Notes under the pieces: model-generated
Database searches by the model: none
What the model was told of the DNA's origin: nothing
Seen by the model: only the letters and a program-made list of their open reading frames with translations
NCBI GenBank assembly: GCA_026702845.1
Contig: JADCLS010000006.1
Coordinates: 1 to 64,000 of the forward strand
Length of the DNA: 64,000 bases
Direction of reading: 5' to 3'
Origin: Candidatus Heimdallarchaeota archaeon
Lineage (GTDB): Archaea > Asgardarchaeota > Heimdallarchaeia > Heimdallarchaeales > Kariarchaeaceae
Position numbers and translations under genes: made by a program
In this document: positions 27,511 to 38,700 of the stretch, in pieces
How positions within the stretch are numbered: the stretch's first letter is position 1
Layout: each line of letters starts with the position of its first letter

Positions 27511-27780
27511 ATGCGTACTGATCACATGATATTCAAGAAATTCCGATCAGGAATTTACTTCAAGGATCTTCTAGAAGAATATGAGATTGATGTTGATCAT
27601 TTGATACATATATTACAGAAAAATATCAAAGGTAATTATGATTATTCAAGAGTACTTACCTCACACAAGGCACAAAAACAATTTATTGCACATCTGAATA
27701 CTAGGCCTAATCCACTTGATCCTTCTCCGATAGAAAAGGAAATTCCTCCTTATATCCCTACTAAAGAGAGAGTGGAGTAA
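27511..27780 (+). CDS. Small protein with possible helix-turn-helix, unknown
   Basis: The protein has 89 residues. Residues 10-40 (SGIYFKDLLEEYEIDVDHLI) have the spacing of a helix-turn-helix, and the C-terminal third is Pro-rich and probably disordered. It starts 13 bases after the preceding small gene, with an AGGT sequence at a fair distance for a ribosome binding site, so the two are likely co-transcribed. No family recognised and DNA binding is only a possibility. Confidence 0.5.
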   Translation: MRTDHMIFKKFRSGIYFKDLLEEYEIDVDHLIHILQKNIKGNYDYSRVLTSHKAQKQFIAHLNTRPNPLDPSPIEKEIPPYIPTKERVE

Positions 27781-27839
27781 GTAAAACGAAGTAATCAGCT
27801 AATTTATAAAGCAAGGAAAGGGAATACACTTAGGTTATA

Positions 27840-29084
27840 ATGAAATCAATTGATGAGACTATAGAGAAAATTCGTAAAGATTTTCCAATTCTAAAGAGAA
27901 AGGTTAGGAATAAACCTTTGGTTTATTTTGATAACGGGGCAACAACACAAAAACCACAGTCTGTTATCGACACAATTACTGATTACTATACTTATTTCAA
28001 TGCAAATGTACACCGTGGTATCCATACATTATCTGAAGAAGCATCGGAAAAATTTGAAGTTGCTCATCAAAAAACAGCGGATTTTGTAGGATCAAAATTT
28101 GAGGAGATGATCTTTACCAAGAATACTACCGAATCCATTAATACAGTTGTATTTGGGTTGGAGGACCAATTGAAGAAAGGAGATGAGATAGTACTCTCCC
28201 GGTTTGAACACCATGCTAATTTGGTCCCTTTTCAACAGATAGCTAAAAAAACTGGTGCAATTATTAAATTTATGGAATTGCAGAATTTTGAGAATATTGA
28301 CATGAATTCAGCTGAAACGGTGATTACTGATAAGACTAAAATAGTCTCCTTTCCCCACATGTCAAATGTTCTAGGTTCGATATTACCTGTAAAAGAGCTA
28401 ACAAATCTAGCTCATGATCATGGAGCTCTTGTGCATTTGGATGGAGCACAATCAGTACCTAATATCAAAATAAATGTCAAGGAGCTTGATATTGATTTTA
28501 TGTCCTTCTCAGGACATAAGATGATGGCACCTATGGGCACAGGAGGCCTCTATGGTAAGGAAGAAATACTAGAGAATCTTCATCCATTTCTCTTTGGAGG
28601 AGATATGATCTATTCCGTAACCTATGATGATGCCAAGTGGAATGACCTACCCTGGAAATTTGAGGCAGGAACACCAAATGTTGGAGCTTCTCTTGGATTA
28701 GGTGCAGCTGTAGATTATCTGAATAATGTAGGTATGGATAATGTAAGGCAGATTGAACATCATCTTACCAAATATGCACTCAAACGTATGGAAGAACTGG
28801 ATTTCATAACGGTATATGGGCCAAAATCAGGTGATAGAGGAGCTGTAATTTCATTTAACTTAACAGGAGCTGAAGGTGAACGTTTCACACATCCTCATGA
28901 TGTGGCTTCTTTATTGGATGAGGAGGGTATTGCTGTGCGTGCAGGGCATCACTGTGCTCAACCATTGGTTACATCCATGGGATTACCTGCCACAACCAGA
29001 ATGTCTTTCTATATATATAATACAACTGCAGAAATTGATTTTGCTATTGATAAGTTGATTGAGATAAACAAGGTTTTCAATTAA
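27840..29084 (+). CDS. sufS: SufS-type cysteine desulfurase
   Basis: The protein has 414 residues, the normal length for the group II desulfurases that take sulfur from cysteine, using PLP, for iron-sulfur cluster assembly. The PLP lysine is K227 in SFSGHKMM, the catalytic cysteine loop is RAGHHCAQP with C372, and the start (FPILKRKVRNKPLVYFDNGA) is typical of SufS. In bacteria SufS works with SufE or SufU and SufBCD; none of these genes is within the window. A TTTATAAAG box about 33 bases upstream gives a short leader. The stop overlaps the end of the convergent potassium channel gene by eight bases. The assignment is strong. Confidence 0.95.
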   Translation: MKSIDETIEKIRKDFPILKRKVRNKPLVYFDNGATTQKPQSVIDTITDYYTYFNANVHRGIHTLSEEASEKFEVAHQKTADFVGSKFEEMIFTKNTTESINTVVFGLEDQLKKGDEIVLSRFEHHANLVPFQQIAKKTGAIIKFMELQNFENIDMNSAETVITDKTKIVSFPHMSNVLGSILPVKELTNLAHDHGALVHLDGAQSVPNIKINVKELDIDFMSFSGHKMMAPMGTGGLYGKEEILENLHPFLFGGDMIYSVTYDDAKWNDLPWKFEAGTPNVGASLGLGAAVDYLNNVGMDNVRQIEHHLTKYALKRMEELDFITVYGPKSGDRGAVISFNLTGAEGERFTHPHDVASLLDEEGIAVRAGHHCAQPLVTSMGLPATTRMSFYIYNTTAEIDFAIDKLIEINKVFN

Positions 29085-30666
29085 TATCCAAATAATTGGA
29101 CATTAATACTAAGCTATCTCCAAGTTCAATATTTTGATTAGTAAATTGTTGTATTACTCCTGCTGAGGATTTATAAATAGCCAAAATGATCATTCCTTCA
29201 TTCAATAACTCTTCTGGAGATTTAATTTTATTTGCAGTATCGATGATATACTCAAAAAGATGGCTATTACCAGTTACAAATGACATAGATAACTTAAGCT
29301 CCTTAAGTAGAATAAGAAGCATTCCACGGGCCATGAAAGTATTTGGATCAATAATTCTGTTTGCTCCTGATTTTCTGAATATTTTCTCCTCATTTGGAAA
29401 TGCTGTGGACTGAACAATATTAGTTTTAAGGCCAGATTTTCTGATGGTAAGGTTCAAATGCAATGCATCTGTAATCTCATCAAACAAATTCAATATTAAG
29501 TCCGAATCATCCATTTCCTCTGTTACAAAATCAAGAAGATTATCACGAATTACATACTTTGCTGAGAAACCATCCTCTATTGCCTGTACAACGAGATTTC
29601 GATTGAAAGATAGTATAGTTATGAGTTTATTATCGTATCCCATGTATTTTATTATCTCCTGATTACTCTCCGATATACCACACATCCATATCTTACGAAA
29701 TTTCAATGTAGGCATGTTACTACGATGCAATCGGAAATGATCAAGAGGTTCTGTTGTAGCCGTAAGGATATATGAGTCATCAGAGATTGATTCGGGAGAA
29801 TCCTCTTTGGAGAACGTGTATACATTATTTTCATCAAAATTAACGTATCCGAGGATTACTAGCTCATGGTGTTGTAATTCTTTCAAAAAGGAAGGAAGAA
29901 CCATAATTATATTAATTTTAGATGATCCTATTTCTTGATCTGGAGGGAGAACTAATTCCATCTGCTTTGAGAAAAATGTCAGACTTGACCCCAGTAATCG
30001 TTCAATTTGGTAAGTTCTGGTGATTCCGATTATTTCACCTAGCTCAATGGTAAGCTTAGTTGAGGAATGCGCATATATCAATAAACTCTCTGAAACTTCT
30101 CGAGCTATAATTGATAGTTGAATAGTTTGATTATCATCTTCAAGGAATATATACAATGCTCTAGCTTTAGAAAGGTTCAATCTTGCAGGTAAATTGCTTT
30201 GGTCTTTAATCAGAAGATATGCTTTGAAGCCAATATTCCTTTTTTCTACAACCACAGACTCTAGCTTAGCAAGGATTATGACCTCAAAATCACGTTGTCT
30301 TAACAAGAGAGCCGTTCTATCTGCAACTTGACCTTGGCCAACAATGATAACGTGATCCTGAATATCCAAAGGTTCATTGAGATAGAGATTTCTCACCGAT
30401 TTACTTACAATCCTATTGATTATTGATTCAGAGGCAATAGCTATTGAGGATATACCAGTTGTGATTAAGAGAATGAGTATAAACTTTGTCAAATTGTGTT
30501 TAGGTTGAATATCCCCAAAACCAACTGTGGAAACAGTTACAATGAGAAAATAAAATGAATCTAACCAGGAATTGTTCTCCACATATCTGAATGTAAGTAG
30601 ACTAGTAATAAATACAAGGATAATTGAAATACTTACAATTTTACGTCGTTTTTCATAAATATCCAT
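29077..30666 (-). CDS. Two-helix potassium channel with tandem RCK (TrkA-type) domains
   Basis: The protein has 529 residues. Two membrane helices (about 10-28 and 60-82) flank a pore loop with the K+ filter TVGFGD at about 47-52. From about 105 a Rossmann-like RCK domain starts (VIIVGQGQVADRTALLL), and a second RCK begins around 328 (KIWMCGISESNQEII) followed by a TrkA-C-like end. That order is the one of MthK and GsuK-type channels, where ligand binding to the RCK ring opens the pore. The second RCK GxG motif is degraded (GIS), so it may not bind nucleotide. It likely controls potassium flux and membrane potential. Neighbours give no hint to the ligand. Confidence 0.92.
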   Translation of the reverse strand: MDIYEKRRKIVSISIILVFITSLLTFRYVENNSWLDSFYFLIVTVSTVGFGDIQPKHNLTKFILILLITTGISSIAIASESIINRIVSKSVRNLYLNEPLDIQDHVIIVGQGQVADRTALLLRQRDFEVIILAKLESVVVEKRNIGFKAYLLIKDQSNLPARLNLSKARALYIFLEDDNQTIQLSIIAREVSESLLIYAHSSTKLTIELGEIIGITRTYQIERLLGSSLTFFSKQMELVLPPDQEIGSSKINIIMVLPSFLKELQHHELVILGYVNFDENNVYTFSKEDSPESISDDSYILTATTEPLDHFRLHRSNMPTLKFRKIWMCGISESNQEIIKYMGYDNKLITILSFNRNLVVQAIEDGFSAKYVIRDNLLDFVTEEMDDSDLILNLFDEITDALHLNLTIRKSGLKTNIVQSTAFPNEEKIFRKSGANRIIDPNTFMARGMLLILLKELKLSMSFVTGNSHLFEYIIDTANKIKSPEELLNEGMIILAIYKSSAGVIQQFTNQNIELGDSLVLMSNYLDIN

Positions 30667-30739
30667 AGAACAGGTAGAATATGTTGTTTATTTATAGATA
30701 GAGTAGATTATATAATTATTTTAATAGAAAAAATTAGTT

Positions 30740-33700
30740 TTACAGAGAATCACTACTTCCTTCACCAGGTGGGGATTCACCATCTGCAGGTTTTGCAGGA
30801 AGCTCATCATCGTCATCAAATTTATCTTTAATATCTTCCACCACTTCATCCACTTCTTCCTTTACTTCCTTCTTCACCTTATCCTTAACCTTATCTGCAA
30901 ACCATTTAATGACATTGGTAACTTGAGCAAGAAGCAAGGCAATGAATAAGGAGATAGCTGTAATGATAACATCCTCTATGGTTGAAGTCTCTACAATTAT
31001 CGTTCTATGCGTAATAACAGGAATTGAGACAGTGTCCTGAGATAATCCCAGTGTTTCCTCACTAACTGTGGTAATTTCAGCTGTAGTTGTGATACCCTCT
31101 TTCTGTGCAATCACTAGTAATGTATATTCCCCTGCAGGCAGATTAGATGGATCCAATGTGAATGTATATGGTGAAATATGAATTTCCACTTCACTAAGAT
31201 CAACAAATGAATTTGTTGCATTATCATCCCACTGTATGTTAATATATGCATTGACTACTCTTGAGAATAGATCCTCAACAGCCACCTCAATCTCAATTGG
31301 TTTAACAGCACTCTGCAAAATATTCTTTTCCTTGATACTGGTCTGCACTGGATTTGCGGTGATTTTCAGCGAATTAGGCAGAATATTGAGAACTTTATTG
31401 ATGGTTCTTCCCTCGAAGTTGGGATGACTCATTGTAATCTGAATTGTTACACTGGAAATTTCTCTATCAACTTTATCTCTATTGGCAACAATTGCATAAT
31501 TACTTAGAAGAGAGAGATCAGTATCCCTAAGAGTAATAGTTGCTTCTCCATCATTATTGGAGAACACAGTGTTTGTAATTTCAGGTATTTCCAGAACAGA
31601 ATACTGTAACCGTGCATTTGTGATTGGTTCTTGTTCCTGATTTAGGGAAGTAACCGTGAATACAAAACTCTCGGTTGTTCCCTGAGTGATCTCAAGATTT
31701 GTTGGACTGATACGCAAGAAAACATTGGAAAGCTGAACTCTCACACCCACTTCAATCTCACCTGCCCAGTTATAGTTATTAGCTGATGTGATATTGATGT
31801 ACATTGGCAAGAAGGTAAATTGTCCTACTACCAGGCTACGATTAATAAGGTCATCCTCAACACCTGAAACGTTAAATGTCAGACTCACCTTACCTGAAGC
31901 ATCTGTTGTTCCAGTTCGAATATAATTATTTCCGAATTCTGCCTTAGATGCGGTCAGTGTTCCCCCTAAAGCTGCTTCAACAGCAAGATTGGAAACTGCC
32001 ACACCTTCCTGATTTAGAATGGTGATAGAACCTGTGAAACTGGTATCATCGGTAGAGAAACCAAGATCAAGGGAGTTGAAATCTGCATAGTATTTGCTCA
32101 GTTTTACTATAACTGGAACCTTGTATGATAATACAGGTAGATTGTATGCATCTGCATTAGTTACATTGAGATACATAAAGATCTCAATGAAATCAGGAAT
32201 CGGATCCATGGCTTCAATAGTGTCTTGATCGATAATTCCATCCTTGATTATATCTTCTGTATTGAATGTTATGGAAAGCTTACCTGAACTATCTGTTCGA
32301 GCGGTTTTAATGTATTTCTCATTGAATTCAGATTTAGAGGTGGCTATAGGATCACCCAAAGCTCCTGCTACTCTGAGATTAGATAGAGGTAGTCCAACCT
32401 CATCTATGAAGGATAGCTTACCAGTAAAGGTATCGTCTTCTGTTGAGAACTCAAGATTGGATTGGGTGAATTCCACATGTGGAGCACCCAATGCACGAAG
32501 CTCAATAGTACGTGTCAGGAGAATCTTACCTTCGAGTGATAGATCAATTTTCAGATCATAATCCCCTCTCTTCTCAACTGGATAGAAGAAATTGATTAGT
32601 AATTTGTCGCTCTGACCCCAATCATTCATAAGATCTACCTCTAGAGTTTCTCTATAACTAAAATCAGCAATAGTAACTGTAGCGATAATACTGAATGGTT
32701 TGAATGGATCCCACCATACCCAGGTTCCAGCAGTTGAGATCTGTGATAAGGCCAATGAGATCTGACCCTCTGTAAATACCTCAAGATCATCTTGAGTTAT
32801 CATCTCCATCTGAACTGGAAATAGATCAGATAATGGACCAATATACACTAAATTGGCAACAAGCTGATTAGTTTTCATAACATTATCATCAACATCAAAC
32901 TTACCTGCCCCATCATCATATTCTGGGAAGAGTTTACCTGTTAGCTGATCGAAAAGTAAATCGTATATTGATGTGATTCCACTAACTGAACGGATTTTCC
33001 AGGTTCTGACCAGTGCATTTCTAATTGTATCATCAACGGGGATATTTTCACCTTCCCAGTTGACTGCGATTCTATTCAATGCAAACACTACCATGGCATT
33101 ATCTATCAAATTAATTTTCTTATCACTACTATCAAGATTGGAAGAATCAATTTCACTGTAAAGAACTCCATCTATTGTTTCTACTTCAAAAAGACGTAGA
33201 AGATTCTCTGAAACCGATGTGGCATGCTCAAGAGTGTCTCTAACGTTTACAGCAACACTATTTGGCACATATTCGTTAGTATCTTTTGAATAAGTTGCTA
33301 TATGCGATATGTATAATGCATTACCCAATGAGGTGATGGTTGATGATTGCTCGTAATTATAGTTGTATAGTTGAATACTATTTACTAATGGGATTGATGT
33401 AACACTAGTAAATGAAGATACACGAGCCCTAAGAATATACATATCAGTGCCAAACATATTATTTGTATTCCAATCACCAGGTAGTAGGAGGAAAAGATCT
33501 CCATTCAAATCAGTAAATGCATTAGTACCATCATTAAAAGCACTGAGCAAAGTCCAGGAACCTCCATCCCAGTACTCCCAAACTGTTTCCCAAATCCCTA
33601 TTCCATTTTCTCCCTCAAAGGATATTCTATCAAATTTGACCTCTGAAGCAAAGTATATTATATTGCCTGTTGCTGGGTTTGAAGGAAGAAGTGGAACTGA

Positions 33701-35566
33701 GTCACCGATATCAGCTGTTAAATCTAGGTTGTTTAGATAAACTTCAGCTGCATCTGGAGAAGTACTAAATGCAGTGTTAAGTCTAGCTCTTACCCAATAA
33801 GCCAATTGACCATTCACAGTATTCATTACCCAATTATCTTGAGCAAGAAAATCAACAGTTTGTAATAAGTCAGTCAACCCAGATGTGCCATCAGTTAGAT
33901 CAGGTATGGCTTTCCATTGTAGGCCATTCCAGTATTCCCAAGCAACTGCACCACCAACACCATTTGTACCACTAGTAAAAGAAATTTCCTCAAATTTCGC
34001 AAAAGCACCGAAATAGGCCGCATCATTCACAGCAGACGCACCAGGGAATAAAATAACATCATTATCGGTAGGTTCTTGTGCTTCTCCTGAATAATCTGTA
34101 AATGACCCCCCATCATCTTGATATACAAATCTTGCATATTCTCCAGAGATTGCAAATACATCTGGTGTTTCAGCAACACCTACATTAACACTATCAACAT
34201 ATATACCGGCTGGATCAAGAGTAACATCCGAGATACTAGTTGTTTTGAAATGATTTTCAATAAAGAGTACAATATCGTCCATTTCAAGTTGTTGACCATC
34301 CCAGAAATCAGATTCTGCGAGAACAGCTAAAGAGTCAAGTTCTGCTGTGTATCCATATTGAACCCAATTAAAATCATTGAAATCGAAAGTAGACGGATCT
34401 CCATCTTCACTGTATGAATTTATAGTAATTTTCTCACGATAATCTCCAGTATAAACCTTGAACATGCTTATTATTCTAGGTAAGAGATTCGCTTTATCAT
34501 TACCATACACAAATGGATCAAATAATAGGTTAGGATGGCCAGCATAGCCATTGCCAAACCAGCTAATCTCACCCAGGGCCAAAAGGGCATAAACATTATC
34601 CGAAAGATAGGTTACAATATTACCTCCTCCCGTTTCAGAAGGCCTAATAAAGAACAACTCATCATTAGGTTCCCTCATGGTATTATTAAGGGCTTGATAG
34701 AGATTGTGAGCAATATTTAGGTATTTGACCATCTTATCAGGATCTATCGCCTGATTGCCTGCAAGGGACATATACTCTGCTGACTTCAGAAGTCCATAGA
34801 CTGCAAGACCAATTCCTTTGGCGAAATCATCATCATCTTCATTAAATTCACCTAGATTAACAGAATCGGTTATATAATTGATATATCCATTATTCGATAG
34901 ATATTTTTCTACTCCCGTTATGGTTTGATGTGCAAATGACTGAATTGTAGTAGATGTCTCACCTTCTCTGGCTACACCGGGTTGGAAGTGTTCTATTGTA
35001 ACATTTAACTGAACTGTATCCCCAAAGATATCATAATCCCACATGTCCCAGAAACTGACCACTACATAGTAGTCACCTACAATTGAACCTGGGAAGATCG
35101 ATTCAAAAGGTAGTGGAAATTCAAAAGTAGACTTGAAGTCTATAGGTTCTGTATTTGGATTAGAAATCTCTGAGTAAATCTCGAATTGATTGGTATCAAC
35201 GGTCTCACCAGTGGCTGCACCAATCACAACTCTAACTGGGGAAGAATCATTAATATCAAATTTGAAGAATAAACTCGGATAAGTATCATTCAACTCAAAT
35301 TCAACACTACCTCGACGATAGGGTTCTGCTTCAGACATCGGGATGGTAATAGCATCATCATACCAATACCCTAAATCCAATCCTAAATTCGATTCATCCA
35401 TTGATTGGACAATCGGTTCATTGATATCAACAACTTCATAAGAAAAGGATGGATCCTCATCTTTGAAGTAGACCTGTTTTTGTTCAAAGCTCAATGTTCC
35501 CATTGGAAAGAACATCAAGATTAATACAAAGACTAGAATTTTTCTTCTTAAGAAGGTCTGATTCAT
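30740..35566 (-). CDS. Giant membrane-anchored surface protein with Ig-like repeats
   Basis: The protein has 1608 residues: a signal peptide (about 1-27), an N-terminal beta domain (to about 200), a helical region rich in aromatic residues (about 210-360) and another (about 790-910) that together resemble an alpha/alpha toroid of the kind seen in sugar-active enzymes. Two copies of a WEYW-N/D-G domain lie between them at about 545 and 665. From about 1040 come three or more Ig-like units (two near-identical starts, FSTEDDTFTGKLSF and FSTDDTSFTGSITI). A membrane helix lies at about 1530-1553, followed by an acidic and Lys-rich cytoplasmic tail with KDKVKKEVKEEVDEVVEDI. No catalytic residues can be named. 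It is likely an adhesin-like or polymer-binding surface protein. Confidence 0.75.
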   Translation of the reverse strand: MNQTFLRRKILVFVLILMFFPMGTLSFEQKQVYFKDEDPSFSYEVVDINEPIVQSMDESNLGLDLGYWYDDAITIPMSEAEPYRRGSVEFELNDTYPSLFFKFDINDSSPVRVVIGAATGETVDTNQFEIYSEISNPNTEPIDFKSTFEFPLPFESIFPGSIVGDYYVVVSFWDMWDYDIFGDTVQLNVTIEHFQPGVAREGETSTTIQSFAHQTITGVEKYLSNNGYINYITDSVNLGEFNEDDDDFAKGIGLAVYGLLKSAEYMSLAGNQAIDPDKMVKYLNIAHNLYQALNNTMREPNDELFFIRPSETGGGNIVTYLSDNVYALLALGEISWFGNGYAGHPNLLFDPFVYGNDKANLLPRIISMFKVYTGDYREKITINSYSEDGDPSTFDFNDFNWVQYGYTAELDSLAVLAESDFWDGQQLEMDDIVLFIENHFKTTSISDVTLDPAGIYVDSVNVGVAETPDVFAISGEYARFVYQDDGGSFTDYSGEAQEPTDNDVILFPGASAVNDAAYFGAFAKFEEISFTSGTNGVGGAVAWEYWNGLQWKAIPDLTDGTSGLTDLLQTVDFLAQDNWVMNTVNGQLAYWVRARLNTAFSTSPDAAEVYLNNLDLTADIGDSVPLLPSNPATGNIIYFASEVKFDRISFEGENGIGIWETVWEYWDGGSWTLLSAFNDGTNAFTDLNGDLFLLLPGDWNTNNMFGTDMYILRARVSSFTSVTSIPLVNSIQLYNYNYEQSSTITSLGNALYISHIATYSKDTNEYVPNSVAVNVRDTLEHATSVSENLLRLFEVETIDGVLYSEIDSSNLDSSDKKINLIDNAMVVFALNRIAVNWEGENIPVDDTIRNALVRTWKIRSVSGITSIYDLLFDQLTGKLFPEYDDGAGKFDVDDNVMKTNQLVANLVYIGPLSDLFPVQMEMITQDDLEVFTEGQISLALSQISTAGTWVWWDPFKPFSIIATVTIADFSYRETLEVDLMNDWGQSDKLLINFFYPVEKRGDYDLKIDLSLEGKILLTRTIELRALGAPHVEFTQSNLEFSTEDDTFTGKLSFIDEVGLPLSNLRVAGALGDPIATSKSEFNEKYIKTARTDSSGKLSITFNTEDIIKDGIIDQDTIEAMDPIPDFIEIFMYLNVTNADAYNLPVLSYKVPVIVKLSKYYADFNSLDLGFSTDDTSFTGSITILNQEGVAVSNLAVEAALGGTLTASKAEFGNNYIRTGTTDASGKVSLTFNVSGVEDDLINRSLVVGQFTFLPMYINITSANNYNWAGEIEVGVRVQLSNVFLRISPTNLEITQGTTESFVFTVTSLNQEQEPITNARLQYSVLEIPEITNTVFSNNDGEATITLRDTDLSLLSNYAIVANRDKVDREISSVTIQITMSHPNFEGRTINKVLNILPNSLKITANPVQTSIKEKNILQSAVKPIEIEVAVEDLFSRVVNAYINIQWDDNATNSFVDLSEVEIHISPYTFTLDPSNLPAGEYTLLVIAQKEGITTTAEITTVSEETLGLSQDTVSIPVITHRTIIVETSTIEDVIITAISLFIALLLAQVTNVIKWFADKVKDKVKKEVKEEVDEVVEDIKDKFDDDDELPAKPADGESPPGEGSSDSL

Positions 35567-35798
35567 ATTACAGCATAATTATAGCTAAATAATTAAAGAT
35601 TGCGAGTGAGAAATACTTAGTTCAAATAATTCTTTCTTTTTTTTCTATATAATCTGAGAGATTTCACATAATACAGAATTAAAAATATTTTTTGACATTC
35701 ATGTATGGAATAAGGAAAATCTGTTTTAAAAATGACATGAGAGCTTTTCAAAAGAGAGAAATTTATTAGTTGGTTTCATTTGAATTACAATTGCAACC

Positions 35799-38700
35799 AT
35801 GGTTAAGAATATCTCCAATCCACTAAATAGCAGAAAAATAGCTCGGATAATTGTAGATGATGCAGAAAAACAGGGGTTAAGTGTTTCCGAAAGCACTGTG
35901 AGATTGTTTTTATCAGATAATCAAGTGAATAATATCATTTCAGGAATAGGCCAGCTACAGGAACAAAGTAGAATACCGTTAGAGTATAAAATAAGCAAGG
36001 AGTGTATAGATGAACTAAAACGCAATGATTTTCTAGATCAAGATATGGAGATAGCAGATGAAGCTGATGAGGATGCAGAGTACAAACAATCTAGAGATCA
36101 TGATATGACTTCCCAACTAGAAAATTTGGTAAATAAGATATTTAAATTGAAATCTTCTGATGTACAGAATTTTGATAGGTACCTTCAAAGATATGACATA
36201 AACTTTGGAAAACCCATGGATACGTTCACCCGCTCAATGAAATCAGAGGGAATTGATGTTTCAGAGACCCAAGCATTTACCACCATACTTTGTGCAGATC
36301 ACATGGGATTACGTGAGAATTCACGAGATGCGGTATATTATTATACATTTGGGAGATTTGATGAAATAAAGGATTATCTCAAATCGATAGGTTATGAATA
36401 TACTTGGTCAGAAGGAAGAGGATCTACGTATATTGAGATAGGAAAAAAATACTCTGTGGCAGCTGAATTCGGTGAACTTGGACAGAGCTTGAAATCGGTC
36501 TCAGGTATCGATACATACACTGATGAAATCATCCAGGAGTTTTTTATTGACCTCCTTGATGGATCTCTTAATCATCAACTACTCAAATCCAATAATGTTT
36601 GGAGATGGAGTAAGGAAAATGTTGTTGGTGATCCTTATGAATGGGTGATCCCTAAACTAGCGTATGGTACATCTACTAGCAAACGTGATTTACTTGTACA
36701 GACGAGTATAGCTCATATCATATTAAATGCAGTAGATAAACAGATGGTAACGCTAAAAGAATTACTTGAAAGTGTAAGTAATCTGAATAGCTCGGAGCGA
36801 ATACGATTTCTAGCCACTAAGTTGGAGCATGGTGTCACCAAGAAATCAATTGAGATTCAATTTGGAACTATGGTTAAAAACTATTTTGAGAATTTGAAGG
36901 ATAATCCTGGAAAATTTGAATCCTTCATCGATGCGACAATACGCTATTATGAGAAATTTGAGGGTATCGAACATCTTCAAAAGAATCTAGAACATAATAT
37001 TCGGGCTGGGTTGAAAAATTCATTTGGTGTAATACGAAAGTACCTCAAAGAAATTTCAGACGAGGAATTCCACTCAAAGATTGAGGGTATTGTCACAGAG
37101 AGCATCTCATTTAGTTTTAAGGAATTCTATTCATGGAACAAAGAGAGTTTGGAACAGTTCATGCCTGAAGAAGATGATGTTCTGAAAAGAATTGATATCC
37201 TGTTCTCTCTGCGAAATCAGAATCATGAGGAAATCAAGTCACTTAGGCCTGTATATTTCAAATTACTTGTGGATATGATATATGTTGGAGTAAAACAATT
37301 TATCAAGGATTTGGAACCTGAAGAGAAGGAACAAACTGATGGAAAGGGAGGATTGGCAGAATTAACACAGGATTTCATGGGTACCGTTAAACTGAGTGCA
37401 TATAACAATTCAATGATTAAAGAGGTGCTGGAACAGGAGAAAACTGAGATATTTCAAGGACCCACGGCTGAGGAGCTGGTTCAGATAGCAAGTTATATGA
37501 CTTACCAGATTGCTAATAAAGAGGGTACAGCAGGTGAGACCATGTTTTTAGCTCTGGTGAAGTACTTCAAGGATAAATATCTAAAGCTTGCTGTAATACC
37601 CGTAAATGAAACACACAATCTCTTCCAATACAATCAAGATGCATATCATAATTTTGTTCGAGCGGATCTTAAACAAGCCACGGTTCTAGTAAGTCTAGCC
37701 AGTAAAACCAAGGCGTCTGCATATAATACGTGGACTCAACTCAAAGCAATTTCAACCAAAAATACAGTATATCTCAATGAAATCCTTGTTAAAAATGTCA
37801 TCTACTGGCAGAGAATACCCCGAGAGTTAGTCACCCCATTGATGAGGGATAAAAGTATTGATAGACAAGTAATAATGAATATCGTCAACGCTACAGGTAG
37901 GATTAATCTACTTGAGGCCCACAGCTTAATAGCTATGGGTTACAAAGAAGATATCAATGACTTTGAAGAGGCTAAAGATTTTATTTACAAATCATTTGGT
38001 AGTACAGATGAATCAGTGTATAAGTTGAATCCAAAAGCCGGAGAGGCAGAATTAATTAATGAGATCATTCATCTCTGGAATGCTTTGAATCCTGCTGGTG
38101 AAGAGAGTGGAGAGGTCATAAACAAATTTGCATATTCTCCTATCAATCTGGCCATCACCTTACCTAAAGGGTTCATTCACGAATACAGAGAGAGACACTG
38201 GTTTGATCAGATATATTTCGGAAAGTTGAGTATGAGTTCTGAGCAACAGGGATACAAGCCAATCCTGTATAAGTTCAATTTACAATCCGAGGGAACCTAC
38301 GATGAACCATTGCCGGATAACATCTTATTAACATTCTTCTATCCAGAGAAACGAAATACTCAATTGGCTGGAATCGTAATAATTGGGGGCAATCCAGACA
38401 TTTATTACGCATATCAGACATCTGAATTGTTAACTCCCTATCTTGAGGCAATATTGGTTGAAAAACATCCATATTCACTTGATACTCATAAACAGGTGAT
38501 ATCAGAGACGCTAAATTTAGTAGCCAGTCCTACCAATTACAGATCGAGTGCAGAGATCTATGCACAAACTGTGCGAAAAACAGGTGATGCGGTCTCAAGT
38601 TTCTATCCCATCTTGTTACAGGAGGAGCAGCAGTCATTGACACTTCCGAATAGCTTCAAAGTGGATGCATTGTATAGCCTAGAGGTGGAAAAAGAATTTT

